A stretch of 64,000 nt of DNA, taken from NCBI GenBank assembly GCA_023392595.1, contig JAEVYU010000046.1, positions 124,001 through 188,000 of the forward strand. Direction: 5' to 3'. The notes under the pieces are model-generated. The model did no database searches, was not told the origin of the DNA, and saw only the letters and a program-made list of their open reading frames with translations. The position numbers and the translations under genes were made by a program. Below, piece after piece: positions 35,788 through 45,457 of this stretch. Source of the DNA: Bacillota bacterium. Lineage in GTDB: Bacteria; Bacillota; UBA4882; UBA8346. Each line of letters starts with the position of its first letter. The stretch's first letter is position 1.

Positions 35788-35907
35788 GATTGCGCAAGAA
35801 AATTTTCATTCCTTTGTTCCGGTGTGTGTATTGATGATATAAGCGCAACGCAGATAGACAAAGCGTAACATAGTATATCTGAGGAAAAACTGTGGTTAAA
35901 TGTTTCC

Positions 35908-35940
35908 GCAAAAAATCTACCGGATTTTTTAGCCGGTAGA
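35908..35940 (-). terminator. Terminator of the Cys-rich unknown gene
   Basis: Minus-strand CTACCGG, 9-nt loop, CCGGTAG then ATTTTTT; 37 bp after the stop of the 35977-36609 gene. Confidence 0.75.
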
Positions 35941-35976
35941 GCTCAATAATTTCTCGTTATTTCTGCAATTTATAAA

Positions 35977-36609
35977 CTATGCGACCGATGCCAAAATGAT
36001 GATATTGACGGCAAAAAAAAGGGTAACAGTGACTGCCACGGTAGCTAAAGTACTTGGGTCGATCTCAGTAACCACTGTTTGATTGTTTATCGACAAACTG
36101 CCTTGGACTATTGAATTGGCCGGGAAGGTTCCGGGAATGGTTTCAGTAAATACAAATGGAACCGTTATGGTCTGGGTATGAGTTAAATTATCCATTCCCA
36201 GATAAGTTACAGTGATTACTGCATCTCCAGTAATTTGTACAATGACCGAGGAAAAACCGACAATTTGAAATTGCACATTTTGTAAGGTTACATTGACGGA
36301 AAGGATATTCGTCGCTTCGACTAGAAGATTGACAGCTGCAGGCAGGTTTTGATTAAAGGTAGTTGTATTACTCAAGACCACCAAAGTCTCGGGAGGTAAA
36401 GGTGAAGGCGGTACTTCAGCTTGACACCGTTTGGATAGAGCCACTAAAATATCTCTAACGATTTGATTTTGAAACCTGGCAATGGAAGTGCTAAACTCCC
36501 GGACACGGGGAAGACTGGAAACCAAAGGTGCGGCTATGGCATTTTGAGGAATAGTAATCGTAGGCCTACTACTACCACAGGTAGTACTTTGAGAACAAGA
36601 ACAAACCAT
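35977..36609 (-). CDS. Unknown protein, Cys-rich N-terminus and hydrophobic C-terminus
   Basis: 210 aa, not recognised. N-terminus MVCSCSQSTTCG has three Cys in eleven residues; a Cys near residue 62; the middle (about 70-185) is strand-rich and Thr/Val/Asn-rich (VNVTLQNVQFQIVGFSSVIVQ, FTETIPGTFPANSIV); the last 25 residues are hydrophobic (VAVTVTLFFAVNIIILASVA) and could be membrane-inserted or a self-assembly end. No signal peptide. GAGGTG before the ATG. Its position between LysM and glycosyltransferase genes suggests a surface protein of the spore, perhaps disulfide-linked. Confidence 0.5.
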   Translation of the reverse strand: MVCSCSQSTTCGSSRPTITIPQNAIAAPLVSSLPRVREFSTSIARFQNQIVRDILVALSKRCQAEVPPSPLPPETLVVLSNTTTFNQNLPAAVNLLVEATNILSVNVTLQNVQFQIVGFSSVIVQITGDAVITVTYLGMDNLTHTQTITVPFVFTETIPGTFPANSIVQGSLSINNQTVVTEIDPSTLATVAVTVTLFFAVNIIILASVA

Positions 36610-36637
36610 TTTTTCACCTCACCATAATAATGGATTA

Positions 36638-37666
36638 TTACGTGGCTAATTTTTTTAATAAAACTAACCAGTTCTGAGCAACTGATTCGGTACTATAAAT
36701 TGTTTTCATCAATTTTCTTGCTTGTTGGATCATGGTAGCACGTTGGGTAGAAGAAAGGGCTGCCTTAATCACCTCATACCATTCTTCAGAAGAGTCTTTA
36801 ACCAGCCAACCATTTTGACCATCCGTAACTGAATCGCGGTAAGGAGCCAAATCGGAATAAATCCCCAAAACTCCGGCGGCGGTGTAATCACGAAACTTAC
36901 TGTTACTTTTGGCCTCGTTAAATGAAATCCGGCGGAGCGGCGCTAATCCTAAACTCCAACGACGGTCTGTCAAGGTTTTAAGAAAAAGTTCGTAATCGGG
37001 TACATAAGGAAAAATTCGTGCTTTTAAGCGTTGCCATTCTTGAGGGTAACACCCGATAAATTCGAATTCTACCTGTTCTTGCAGTAATTCTTTGATTGCC
37101 AGTAAAGCGGGAAACACCATTTCAATATCACACTGGTGGTGCGGCGAACCAAAATAACCGACTCGGTGCGGAGGCCCTATCATATTTACCGTTATATCAT
37201 GGATTTTGGCCGTATAAGGTTGGTATATCGCCGGATAACCTCTTTCTTTCAAACGACGCGCCAATTCCGGCGAACCGGCTTTAACCAGATCAACTTCAGC
37301 TAAAAACATTTTGATAATCTCTGACAAATGACTAATCTTGTACCTTCGCCCCCAACTTGAATCCTCGGGGGGATCCAGCAAATCATCATCCAGTTCATAG
37401 ATGACTTTGATTTGGTTTAAATGCGCAAAACGGGCCAATGAAAGGGTCAAATCTTGAATACAACGGTAAAAAATCAATACCTGAATATCCTGTAAATCTT
37501 CCAACTTCAGAGAGTGTTCCGAGATAATCCGCCAGACCAATGCCTGCATGGATAAACCGTGAAAAGGTATTTCATAAATCATTCTGGTCATAGTGAATGT
37601 TTCAGGAGCCACAACCAAAACATGTGGTATTATCAGCCCAGTCATACGATCTGCTGCCAGCTTCAT
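36638..37666 (-). CDS. Glycosyltransferase, GT-B type
   Basis: 342 aa from ATG 37666 (MKLAADRM) with GAGGAG 8 nt upstream; the longer frame to 37732 lacks a ribosome site. KVIYELDDDLLDPPEDS near 110-126, RVGYFGSPHHQCDIEMV near 190 (nucleotide-sugar domain start), EFEFIGCYPQEW, and a DYTAAGVLGIYSDLAPY donor-side motif resemble group-1 glycosyltransferases. Related in order of motifs to the gene at 37943, transcribed divergently. Likely transfers a sugar to a surface protein or lipid; acceptor unknown. Confidence 0.75.
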   Translation of the reverse strand: MKLAADRMTGLIIPHVLVVAPETFTMTRMIYEIPFHGLSMQALVWRIISEHSLKLEDLQDIQVLIFYRCIQDLTLSLARFAHLNQIKVIYELDDDLLDPPEDSSWGRRYKISHLSEIIKMFLAEVDLVKAGSPELARRLKERGYPAIYQPYTAKIHDITVNMIGPPHRVGYFGSPHHQCDIEMVFPALLAIKELLQEQVEFEFIGCYPQEWQRLKARIFPYVPDYELFLKTLTDRRWSLGLAPLRRISFNEAKSNSKFRDYTAAGVLGIYSDLAPYRDSVTDGQNGWLVKDSSEEWYEVIKAALSSTQRATMIQQARKLMKTIYSTESVAQNWLVLLKKLAT

Positions 37667-37942
37667 TGGTTGATCTCCTCTGTAAAAGTCGGACCGAAAA
37701 TATGACCCGTTTGTAGTCCATTCTATTATCACGAATGGGACTTTGGTGATTATGCTAAAGGCATAAATCGCAGTAATGGTTGTGGGCGCTTATTATTTGA
37801 AAAACAGGCCAACATTAACATAGAACTCGTTGATGAACCATATATTTTATGAAGGATCCTGTAATGAGCTGCCTAAGCACTAAAATCAAAGATTGATAAT
37901 ATTTATAGAGTATTCCATAAAAAATCCCCGAGGTTAGAAAAG

Positions 37943-38956
37943 ATGCTCAAAATACTCTGTATTGTGCAAGCAACGGTTCCTTCAACCGAAATTTCCATTA
38001 TCCGACCTTTTAGCTACTTGGAACGTCAACAAAAAGTGACTTGGAAGCTTGTCAAGGAAGCTTCTTTTCAAGCAGAACTGTTAGAGCAAAAGGATATCGT
38101 AATTTTTCATCGCAATTGTCATCCTAATTGCCGAGCTATTATTGATAAGGTTATGGCAGCCGGTATTCCATTTGTTTATGAAATCGACGACAATTATTTT
38201 GAGCTACCGGAAAGTTTACCGATTGGGCGTTATATGCGTAATCCTTATGTCGTTGAAACTTTGGAGAAAATTTTATGTTCGGCCAGCATTGTTAAAGTTG
38301 GTTCACCGGAATTGATTCCATTCATAACAAAATATAATCAAAATATTATTTTTCACCCTTACGCCGTAGATTTATCAATACTCGACGGCGTTTCACCCCG
38401 TCAAAATAATCAATTTACGATTGGCTATGCCGGCACAATCCATCACTATCAAGATTTTAAGTTTATTGGTGAAGCGATTCTCAGGATCGCCCAAGAATTT
38501 CCCCAAGTTTGCTGGGAATTCATCGGTTGTATTCCAGAAGAGCTACAACAATTGCCCAATCATACTTTTACCCCGTTCATCCCGGATTACACTCAATTTT
38601 TGCAAAACCTGTTCTGGAGGAATTGGCAGATTGGGTTATGTCCGATTTTGGATCTTCCTCATAACCGCTGTAAGACTGATAATAAATTACGTGAATATGG
38701 AGCCTGCCAGATTGCCGGGGTATATTCAAAAATACCTCCTTATTCTGACGTAGTTAAACAGCAAGAAACCGGTTTGTTAGTTGACAATACCGAGGAGGAA
38801 TGGCATGAAGCAATCAAACTCTTAATCACCTATAGTGATTTACGGATTCAAATTACAGATCAAGCCCGGAAATGGGTTGAAAATGAACGCTCGATACCGG
38901 TAGTTGCTGAAGGCTGGATGAGGCTTTTTCAGCAGCTATTGGAAAAAACTTTTTAA
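37943..38956 (+). CDS. Glycosyltransferase, GT-B type, paralogue of the 36638 gene
   Basis: 337 aa. PFVYEIDDNYFELPES (about 88-103), IGYAGTIHHYQDFKFIG (about 161-177), FIGCIPEELQQL and YGACQIAGVYSKIPPYSDV parallel the motifs of the divergently transcribed gene. It opens a run of three same-strand genes. GAGGTTAG ribosome site. Probably a sugar transferase in the same pathway. Confidence 0.78.
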   Translation: MLKILCIVQATVPSTEISIIRPFSYLERQQKVTWKLVKEASFQAELLEQKDIVIFHRNCHPNCRAIIDKVMAAGIPFVYEIDDNYFELPESLPIGRYMRNPYVVETLEKILCSASIVKVGSPELIPFITKYNQNIIFHPYAVDLSILDGVSPRQNNQFTIGYAGTIHHYQDFKFIGEAILRIAQEFPQVCWEFIGCIPEELQQLPNHTFTPFIPDYTQFLQNLFWRNWQIGLCPILDLPHNRCKTDNKLREYGACQIAGVYSKIPPYSDVVKQQETGLLVDNTEEEWHEAIKLLITYSDLRIQITDQARKWVENERSIPVVAEGWMRLFQQLLEKTF

Positions 38957-38976
38957 AATGACAGGAAGGCTAAAAG

Positions 38977-40392
38977 ATGAATAAAGAAACCGTTTTTTAT
39001 GGCACAATTTTGCGCCGGTTTTTTAATCGTTTCCAAGATGTCCGGCACCAAAATGTGCCGATATGTAAATACCTCTATTATCCGTTTTTGTATTATGCCA
39101 TGAACCGGAGAAATTTGACCCAAGCCCTTGAAAAGGAGAAGGACTTTCAGGATGAAATCAATCAATTCAACGAGTCCAAAATCTACGAATGGTCAGATGC
39201 ACCATACGTTTATGAGCCGCATCCCCATGCCACTGTTTTAATGCGAGGCGGTTTCGGAGATATTGCCTCATTGTTTTTGCCTAAAGAACGTTTTATCCTT
39301 TTAAGTCCCAATCAGGCAGAAGTTGATCTAATCAAACGAAACCGGCCCGATTTGATCGCTCATAACATTGAAACTTTTTACAATGGAAATTCCCAGGCTG
39401 TTGAAGGAATTACCCGGCAAATAAAAACTCTTGTTGAAAGCGAACAGGCTGATCCATTCCTTGGAAGTGCGGATTTCTTGCAATGGTTTCAGCGCCAAAT
39501 ACCTGGGGCTGTCCGTGTCCTCGAAGCGGTCCAATCTATTTTTCGAACCAACAACATCGGAGCTGTATTGACTATTTCATCCATTGTTTGGATGGACAGC
39601 GCGGTCAATCTGGTTGCCAGAGCCAACAAAATCCCTTCAATTACCTTACAGCATGGGTTAATTCTGGAAAGGGATCTCTTTTGCCATATTCCGATCTCGG
39701 CCACCAAAAAAGCAGTTTGGGGAAATGCTATTCAACAATGGTATCTAAAACATGGATTTCCCGAGTCCAGAGTTTCCGTAATCGGTTCACCGCGCTTTGA
39801 TGTTATTTTTAACCGAAAATGGTGCGGTAAAGAAAAACTTTGTCGAATGTTGGAGATTGCTCCCACCAAAAGAATCGCAATTTATGCTACCGGCACGGAT
39901 AAAGAAACCATCGTTCCCATTGTTGTAAACGGACTAAAAGAAATTGCGGATCTTTTCTTGATCATATTGCTGCATCCCAGTGAAAGCGCATTGGTTGCTC
40001 AATATCAGCAATTAGCCGGCAATTCCTCTTCCTGTAAAGTGGTGCAATTTGGCAAAATCGGTCTTTATGACGCTTTAAGCGGGGCTGATTTTTTCATTAC
40101 CCACTGTTCAACCGCAGGGTTGGAAGCGATGCTTTTCAAACTTCCAGTTATAACCGTTGAACCGACTCCTCCACCGTTCTCGTACGGGGATTTAGGAAGC
40201 TCGGTTCGCGTAACCAATTCCCAGGAAATGATGGAAGTTGGTCAACGTCTACTCTCTGATCCATCCTACCGGGAAAGCGCAATTCATCAATACCAAGATT
40301 TTCTTGCCCGCTACTGTATGCCTGATGGATTGGCCTCCCAGAGGCTATTTAATGAATTGGAGTTGTTATGCAGTACGGGAGGAATTGCTTGA
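38977..40392 (+). CDS. GT-B-fold surface glycan enzyme (CDP-glycerol/capsule transferase-like), copy 1
   Basis: 471 aa. N-terminal half has LMRGGFGDIASLFLPKERF and SPNQAEVDLIKRNRPDL; the C-terminal half begins near IPSITLQHGLILERDLF, then WGNAIQQWYLKHGFPESRVSV (short of identical to copy 2), GSPRFDVIF, and a donor-site GADFFITHCSTAGLEAMLF. The QHG, GSPRFD and ST-GLEA arrangement is that of CDP-glycerol glycerophosphotransferases and capsule synthesis proteins. The substrate is unknown. Directly followed by a paralogue. Confidence 0.7.
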   Translation: MNKETVFYGTILRRFFNRFQDVRHQNVPICKYLYYPFLYYAMNRRNLTQALEKEKDFQDEINQFNESKIYEWSDAPYVYEPHPHATVLMRGGFGDIASLFLPKERFILLSPNQAEVDLIKRNRPDLIAHNIETFYNGNSQAVEGITRQIKTLVESEQADPFLGSADFLQWFQRQIPGAVRVLEAVQSIFRTNNIGAVLTISSIVWMDSAVNLVARANKIPSITLQHGLILERDLFCHIPISATKKAVWGNAIQQWYLKHGFPESRVSVIGSPRFDVIFNRKWCGKEKLCRMLEIAPTKRIAIYATGTDKETIVPIVVNGLKEIADLFLIILLHPSESALVAQYQQLAGNSSSCKVVQFGKIGLYDALSGADFFITHCSTAGLEAMLFKLPVITVEPTPPPFSYGDLGSSVRVTNSQEMMEVGQRLLSDPSYRESAIHQYQDFLARYCMPDGLASQRLFNELELLCSTGGIA

Positions 40393-40412
40393 TGAAGGAA
40401 GGAATGAGTTGA

Positions 40413-41816
40413 ATGAATGAACAAACTGCTTTTTTTTATGGAGTACTGCCACGGTTTTTCAAAGAGTTTCAAAATATTACCTATCATGGAGTATCGGTTT
40501 GTCAATATGCTTACCGTCTCTTTATGAGCTTTTGGAGTTCAAGTCGGATCCAGGAACTGCTGCCATCGATCCAAAATGAAATAAACGGCTTGTCCATCTC
40601 CGAAACTTATCATGAGTTGGATGGACCTTACCGTTACACCCCCCACCCTGACGGCATTGTTTTAATGCGTGGAGGTTTCGGGGATCTTGCTTCGTTATAT
40701 TTACCGAAAGAACGTTTTGTAATGATAAGTCCGAATCAGGCTGAAGTTGATCTTATTAAGCTCAATCGGCCAGACTTAACGGCGCAAAACATTCAAAGTT
40801 ATTATCAGGAAAACCCTGAAGGGATAGAATCCCTCAATCAGCAAGTTGCCCAAGTTTTGACACGGCTGAAAGAAGATCCCATCTTGGGAATTCCGGACCT
40901 AGCCAAGTGGTTCCAAACAAAAATCCCCGAATTTGTCCGGACTTTAGACGCAGTTTGGAAATTATTTGAAGAGTTTAATGTTGGGGCAGTATTGACCGTA
41001 TCCTCAACCTATTCGATGGACGGCGCCTTAAACCTGATGGCTAGAGCCAGAGGTATTCCTTCCATTACAGTTCAGCACGGCTTAATTGCCGAACATGACC
41101 TGTTTGCCCACATCCCGATCTTGGCAACCAAGAAAATGGTTTGGGGAAAAGCCACTCTTGAATGGTATCAAAAATTCGGATATCCGGAATCCCGGGTTTC
41201 AGTGATCGGTTCGCCGCGTTTTGATATTATTTTCAATCAAAAATGGTGCGGTAAGGAAAAACTCCATCAACTCCTAGGAATAAACCCGACCCAAAAAATA
41301 ATCGTTTTTGGCGCCCAAATTATCCGTTTTACTCAGATTATCGCCCCGATCATTTTAGAAGGCTTGAAATCAATTCCGGACATATGTTTATTGATGATGC
41401 TGCATCCTGGAGAAAAACCCCTGCCTTATCAGAAATTTGCCGAAGAATATCCCAATTGTAAAGTGGTCCAATTTGGCCATATCAGTCTTTACGATGCTCT
41501 CAGCGGCGGAGATTTATTTATAACCTATTATTCGACAGCTGCGCTGGAAGCGATGTTTTTTAAATTACCGGTGATCACGGTTGAACCCATGGCCCCTACT
41601 TTTTCATTTGGAGCTCTGGGCGCATCAATACAAGTAACGAACGCAGTTGAACTTCATCAAGTGGCTCAACAGCTTTTGAGTGACGAAACCCTTCGGCTCA
41701 ATGCCGTAAACCGTTACCAGGACTTTCTTGAGCGATATTGTGTGCCGGACGGATCGTCTGCCAAACGTCTTTTTGAAGAGATCGGCTCCATCATCCAGAG
41801 TGGTGGTGAAGAATAA
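40413..41816 (+). CDS. GT-B-fold surface glycan enzyme, copy 2 (tandem duplicate)
   Basis: 467 aa. Motif for motif a duplicate of the preceding gene: LMRGGFGDLASLYLPKERF, SPNQAEVDLIKLNRPDL, IPSITVQHGLIAEHDLF, GSPRFDIIFNQKWCGKEKL, GGDLFITYYSTAALEAMFF. The copies differ most at the extreme N-terminus and around the acceptor-side loop, which suggests different acceptors. Starts 20 bp after copy 1 with an AAGGAAGGA box. Confidence 0.72.
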   Translation: MNEQTAFFYGVLPRFFKEFQNITYHGVSVCQYAYRLFMSFWSSSRIQELLPSIQNEINGLSISETYHELDGPYRYTPHPDGIVLMRGGFGDLASLYLPKERFVMISPNQAEVDLIKLNRPDLTAQNIQSYYQENPEGIESLNQQVAQVLTRLKEDPILGIPDLAKWFQTKIPEFVRTLDAVWKLFEEFNVGAVLTVSSTYSMDGALNLMARARGIPSITVQHGLIAEHDLFAHIPILATKKMVWGKATLEWYQKFGYPESRVSVIGSPRFDIIFNQKWCGKEKLHQLLGINPTQKIIVFGAQIIRFTQIIAPIILEGLKSIPDICLLMMLHPGEKPLPYQKFAEEYPNCKVVQFGHISLYDALSGGDLFITYYSTAALEAMFFKLPVITVEPMAPTFSFGALGASIQVTNAVELHQVAQQLLSDETLRLNAVNRYQDFLERYCVPDGSSAKRLFEEIGSIIQSGGEE

Positions 41817-41928
41817 TGAATTTGTTGTTTGCCTTATCCTTCCGACAAATATTTTTAAGATTCCCGCTTTTCTTCCGTGCATATAAGATCAATCGATAGT
41901 CTTTACAATATTATCCAACATTCCAGCA

Positions 41929-42753
41929 TCACCATGCGCACCTTCCCCCATCCGCCACAATGATTGCTCCGTTTACATAAGATGAGGCATCGGATGCCAA
42001 AAAGACAATAGCGCCTTTTATTTCATCCGGTTTGGCCATTCTGGCCATGGGGATTAAGGAGTTGATCCTCATCAGAAATTCTTCACCCTGGCCTGCATAA
42101 ACACCTCCGGGGCAAATGGCATTGGCCCGGACTCCTTTTTCAGGCCAATAGGTAGCCAGATAGCGGGTAAGTCCCAGGAGAGCGGTTTTGACAACCGAAT
42201 AAGTTATGGGTTTAACAGTTTGCAACTGCTCCGGAATGCCATCTTGTTTATAAAGGTTCTGATTGGGAGCAATGAGCGCCAGGTCCGAAGCAATATTAAT
42301 AATGCTTCCTCCGGAGGAAGCAGCCATGGATGTTCCAAAATATTTGGCGCACAAGAACGAACCGGTTAGACCGACCGCTAAATCCCGATTCCATTGATCC
42401 AAAGGAAAATTTTCCAAGCGGGAAGTGTTTTGCAGTTGGTTCGTTTTATTTACTTGCGGATTATTGGCTGCATTATTAATTAAAATATCGACTCTTCCGA
42501 ACTTCCGTATGATATTATCACAGGTTTCCCGGACTTGAGACTCCTGCGTAATGTCAGTAGCAAACCCATAGGCTTCGTTTTCAAATTTTCTTCGTAAATT
42601 TTCCACAACATCATCGATTGTAGTTGGATTAAGATCGAGAATTATGGGGATACCGCCAAACTCGCCAATGGCTTCGGCGTGCTTTTGACCTAAGAATCCC
42701 GCCCCGCCTGTAATCACTGCAATTTTTCCTGATAAATCAAATGCATTTTTCAT
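41929..42753 (-). CDS. SDR-family oxidoreductase, copy 1
   Basis: 274 aa classical short-chain dehydrogenase. Cofactor motif TGGAGFLGQKHAEAIG (TGxxxxxG, about 15-30), NNAA at about 91-94, catalytic Tyr-x3-Lys appearing as YSVVK in PITYSVVKTALLGLTRYL. N-terminal LSGKIAVITG is standard. Last gene of a long minus-strand sugar operon running from 49320. Resembles the PtmA-like dehydrogenases of nonulosonic acid loci in gene context only. Confidence 0.82.
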   Translation of the reverse strand: MKNAFDLSGKIAVITGGAGFLGQKHAEAIGEFGGIPIILDLNPTTIDDVVENLRRKFENEAYGFATDITQESQVRETCDNIIRKFGRVDILINNAANNPQVNKTNQLQNTSRLENFPLDQWNRDLAVGLTGSFLCAKYFGTSMAASSGGSIINIASDLALIAPNQNLYKQDGIPEQLQTVKPITYSVVKTALLGLTRYLATYWPEKGVRANAICPGGVYAGQGEEFLMRINSLIPMARMAKPDEIKGAIVFLASDASSYVNGAIIVADGGRCAW

Positions 42754-42780
42754 GGACTTCTCCTATTGATTCCATTCAGA

Positions 42781-43557
42781 TTAAAAAAAGGTTGCGGTCT
42801 GTCCCCCGTCAATGACCAAGCAGGCCCCGGTGGTGAAAGATGAGAGCTCGGAAACTAAAAAAAGAACTGCCGTGGCAATCTCTTCCGGTTTTCCAAACCT
42901 CCGTAACGGTACGGCGGTTTCAATAAATTGTTGAATTTTTTCAGGTTCCGCTTTCATTTTTTCTTCCCATCTCCCCCCGGAAAAATAAACATTGCCGGGG
43001 GCGATGCAATTGACCCTGATGCCATCCCACGCCAACTTTCGGGCGAGGTTTTTGGAAAAAGATATTAAGGCGCTTTTAGCTACGGAGTAATCCGTGGGAG
43101 CGCCGGTGGCTTCAATACCGGCTATTGAAGCGACGAATAGAATATTCCCTTGGGATGATTTCAGTAAAGGATAAAACTCCCGCGTCGTATTAACAGCCGA
43201 ATCAAAATTGGTTTGAAAAATTCGCTTGAAGTCATCCGGAAGAGGAAGCGGTTCAGAAGAACTTTTTCCGCTTCCTACATTACAAACCAGGATATCCAAA
43301 CCGTGCCAGATAATTTCGATTTGTTCCTTGAGTCTTTGAATCGCTTTGATATCTGTAAAATCACACGGCAATGCTAAAATTGAATTGGGATCAAACTTTT
43401 GCCCCAGCTTGATTTGCAATTGAATTAGATCGCTTTGAGAACGGCTGGTCAGAGCTACATAGGCTCCTTCCCTTAAAAATCCTTGGGCTATTGACAGTCC
43501 GATTCCACGGGAAGAACCGGTTACCAATACTCGTTTTTCATAAAGGTTAAGTTCCAT
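42781..43557 (-). CDS. SDR-family oxidoreductase, copy 2
   Basis: 258 aa. TGSSRGIGLSIAQGF (about 14-28) binds NAD(P), CNVGSG replaces the usual NNAG, and YSVAKSALISFSKNLARKL supplies the YxxxK pair. SRS at the end of strand 2 suggests NADPH. 27 bp upstream of SDR copy 1, with which it is only distantly related. Possibly makes or reduces a keto-sugar intermediate. Confidence 0.82.
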   Translation of the reverse strand: MELNLYEKRVLVTGSSRGIGLSIAQGFLREGAYVALTSRSQSDLIQLQIKLGQKFDPNSILALPCDFTDIKAIQRLKEQIEIIWHGLDILVCNVGSGKSSSEPLPLPDDFKRIFQTNFDSAVNTTREFYPLLKSSQGNILFVASIAGIEATGAPTDYSVAKSALISFSKNLARKLAWDGIRVNCIAPGNVYFSGGRWEEKMKAEPEKIQQFIETAVPLRRFGKPEEIATAVLFLVSELSSFTTGACLVIDGGQTATFF

Positions 43558-43607
43558 TGTGAGCCGATCCCCTCTTAGGATGAAATTAAGTCAGTACGAT
43601 GAACTTT

Positions 43608-44054
43608 TCAGAAACTGTCGCATTCCTCAACCAATTCAACAATAATACCGTCGGGGTCATGGCAGTATAATACTTTCACTCGACCATCGGGTGAAAGTCG
43701 CGGACTACTATTACAATAAAAGCCATTTTCCATCAGAGAACAGTATAGATTTTCGATGTCACTCACTGTAAAGGCAATGTGCGAACAACCGATTTTGTTG
43801 GAAGGCTGAATGAAATCCCCTTCTTCAAAGGCAGAAGGCCGTTGGTAGTATAACAGTTCCAGCAAGGTGTCGTCGGGAGCTTTCAACTTAACCCATTCAA
43901 GGATTACTCCTTGAATGCCCACAACTTTTTCAATGAACGGTCCGGTTTCCACTGCCTGTTTCCATAATTGAAATCCCAATAAATTTTCATAAAAAGAGCG
44001 GGATTTTTCCAAATCACGCACAACCAGTCCGGTGTGGCGGTATCCGGTAATCAT
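43608..44054 (-). CDS. Glyoxalase/VOC-family protein
   Basis: 148 aa. GYRHTGLVVRDLEKSRSFYENLLGF start, paired beta-alpha-beta-beta-beta modules, with putative metal ligands His6, Glu near 69, His near 87 (GCSHIAFTVSD), Glu near 142 (GIIVELVEE). Resembles methylmalonyl-CoA epimerase/glyoxalase-like metal enzymes. The ATG overlaps the stop of the class III aminotransferase, so the two are coupled; it may epimerise or isomerise the aminotransferase product. Confidence 0.8.
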   Translation of the reverse strand: MITGYRHTGLVVRDLEKSRSFYENLLGFQLWKQAVETGPFIEKVVGIQGVILEWVKLKAPDDTLLELLYYQRPSAFEEGDFIQPSNKIGCSHIAFTVSDIENLYCSLMENGFYCNSSPRLSPDGRVKVLYCHDPDGIIVELVEECDSF

Positions 44055-45457
44055 GGCCTTTCGGCGATGGCTTCGCCAATGGCCTCGCCGATGGCCTCAT
44101 CCAAAGTTTGTATCCCTTCCAACAGGGCTTCTTTGGCTATTGTTAAGGAAGGAGCGAGTTTAATTGATTCCCGTCCAGTATGGACTACCAACAAGCCTTT
44201 CTCCATGGCTATCTGAGATATAGCTGTGCAAAGGCTGGAAAGAGAATTATTATCACAATCATAAAACAATAAGGCTGCCACCATTCCTTTTCCCAATACA
44301 TACCGAAGATGGTTTGGATATTTACTTTTAAGTTCATTGAGTCTGTTATGAAACAATTCCGCCAAAGGAAGGGATTTAACAATGATCTCATCCTCAAGCA
44401 ACGCTTGCAAATTAGCTTTTCCTGCGGCACAGGCCATGGGATTGGCTGAATGGGTTGAACTCATCGAGCCGATTTCGGGTAAATCCATAATTTCAGCGCT
44501 ACCTAAAACCAAAGCTAGAGGCAGGCTGGAACCGGCTCCTTTGCCGCAGCATAACAAATCCGGTTCAACTCCATAATGCATATAACCAAACAATTTGCCG
44601 GTCCTGCCAAATCCGGACTGCATTTCGTCAAAAGTTATTAACATCCCATGATGACGGGCGAATTCCTCAATTTTTCCTATGTATTCCGGGGGGTAAAAAA
44701 TGGCGCCCCAACCTTGGTAAGACTCAATCATAAACCCGCACAAATCCAGGTCCGGATCAAGCCCATGAGCGGAAATCAATTCCTTGACACTCTGTTGAAA
44801 GTATTTCCCCGGATGCTCCATCGCCTCTTTACGCCAAGGATAAGGAAATGGCAAATGGTAAATATTGGGGTCCCGATAACCGATCCATTCTTTTTGGGAA
44901 TCATTGCCGCCCATTAACTGCGCACCCATCGTGCGGCCGTGCCAATTTCCTTCAAAACAAATAATTCCCGGACGTTTTTTCCCCCGTTTCATTCCATGAA
45001 GCCGCATCAGTTTTAGTGCTGCCTCGGTAGCCTCTGTGCCGGCGGATACCAAAAAAGCCTTTTCAAATTGGGCGGGAGTGTTTGTAATCAGATATTTTAA
45101 ATATTCCGCCCGTTCCTTGCTTGCATAGGTATAAGTATGTAATAACGGTTTATCCAATAAATTCCGGAGGGATTGTATAATACGCGGATTGCCGTGCCCG
45201 GAATTGGCAACAAAGATGGTGCTGGTGAAATCGATCCATTGATTGCCCCAGGCATCGAAAACCAGAAAATCTTCGGCTTTATCCCAGACGACCGGTAATT
45301 GACCGTGCATGGATATGGATTCATAAAGGTCCAAATCATTAAGAATTTTAATGCTTTCCGGTACCGGAATTTTGGTAAGGATTTGCCGGTATTGGGTATG
45401 GACCTGCGGTACGGATTTTGGAACGATATTGAATTTAAATCCCGACATGATTCCCAT
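44051..45457 (-). CDS. Class III PLP aminotransferase
   Basis: 468 aa. FLVSAGTEATEAALKLMR (PLP phosphate site), ITFDEMQSGFGRTGKLF (Asp that contacts PLP) and CCGKGAGSSLPLALVLG (PLP lysine). Resembles glutamate-1-semialdehyde or 4-aminobutyrate type enzymes, and such genes occur in nonulosonic and deoxyamino-sugar clusters. The C-terminus EAIGEAIGEAIAERP is encoded by a 12-bp tandem repeat. The start overlaps the cytidylyltransferase gene by 23 bp; ATG 45448 is an alternative. Confidence 0.82.
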   Translation of the reverse strand: MGIMSGFKFNIVPKSVPQVHTQYRQILTKIPVPESIKILNDLDLYESISMHGQLPVVWDKAEDFLVFDAWGNQWIDFTSTIFVANSGHGNPRIIQSLRNLLDKPLLHTYTYASKERAEYLKYLITNTPAQFEKAFLVSAGTEATEAALKLMRLHGMKRGKKRPGIICFEGNWHGRTMGAQLMGGNDSQKEWIGYRDPNIYHLPFPYPWRKEAMEHPGKYFQQSVKELISAHGLDPDLDLCGFMIESYQGWGAIFYPPEYIGKIEEFARHHGMLITFDEMQSGFGRTGKLFGYMHYGVEPDLLCCGKGAGSSLPLALVLGSAEIMDLPEIGSMSSTHSANPMACAAGKANLQALLEDEIIVKSLPLAELFHNRLNELKSKYPNHLRYVLGKGMVAALLFYDCDNNSLSSLCTAISQIAMEKGLLVVHTGRESIKLAPSLTIAKEALLEGIQTLDEAIGEAIGEAIAERP

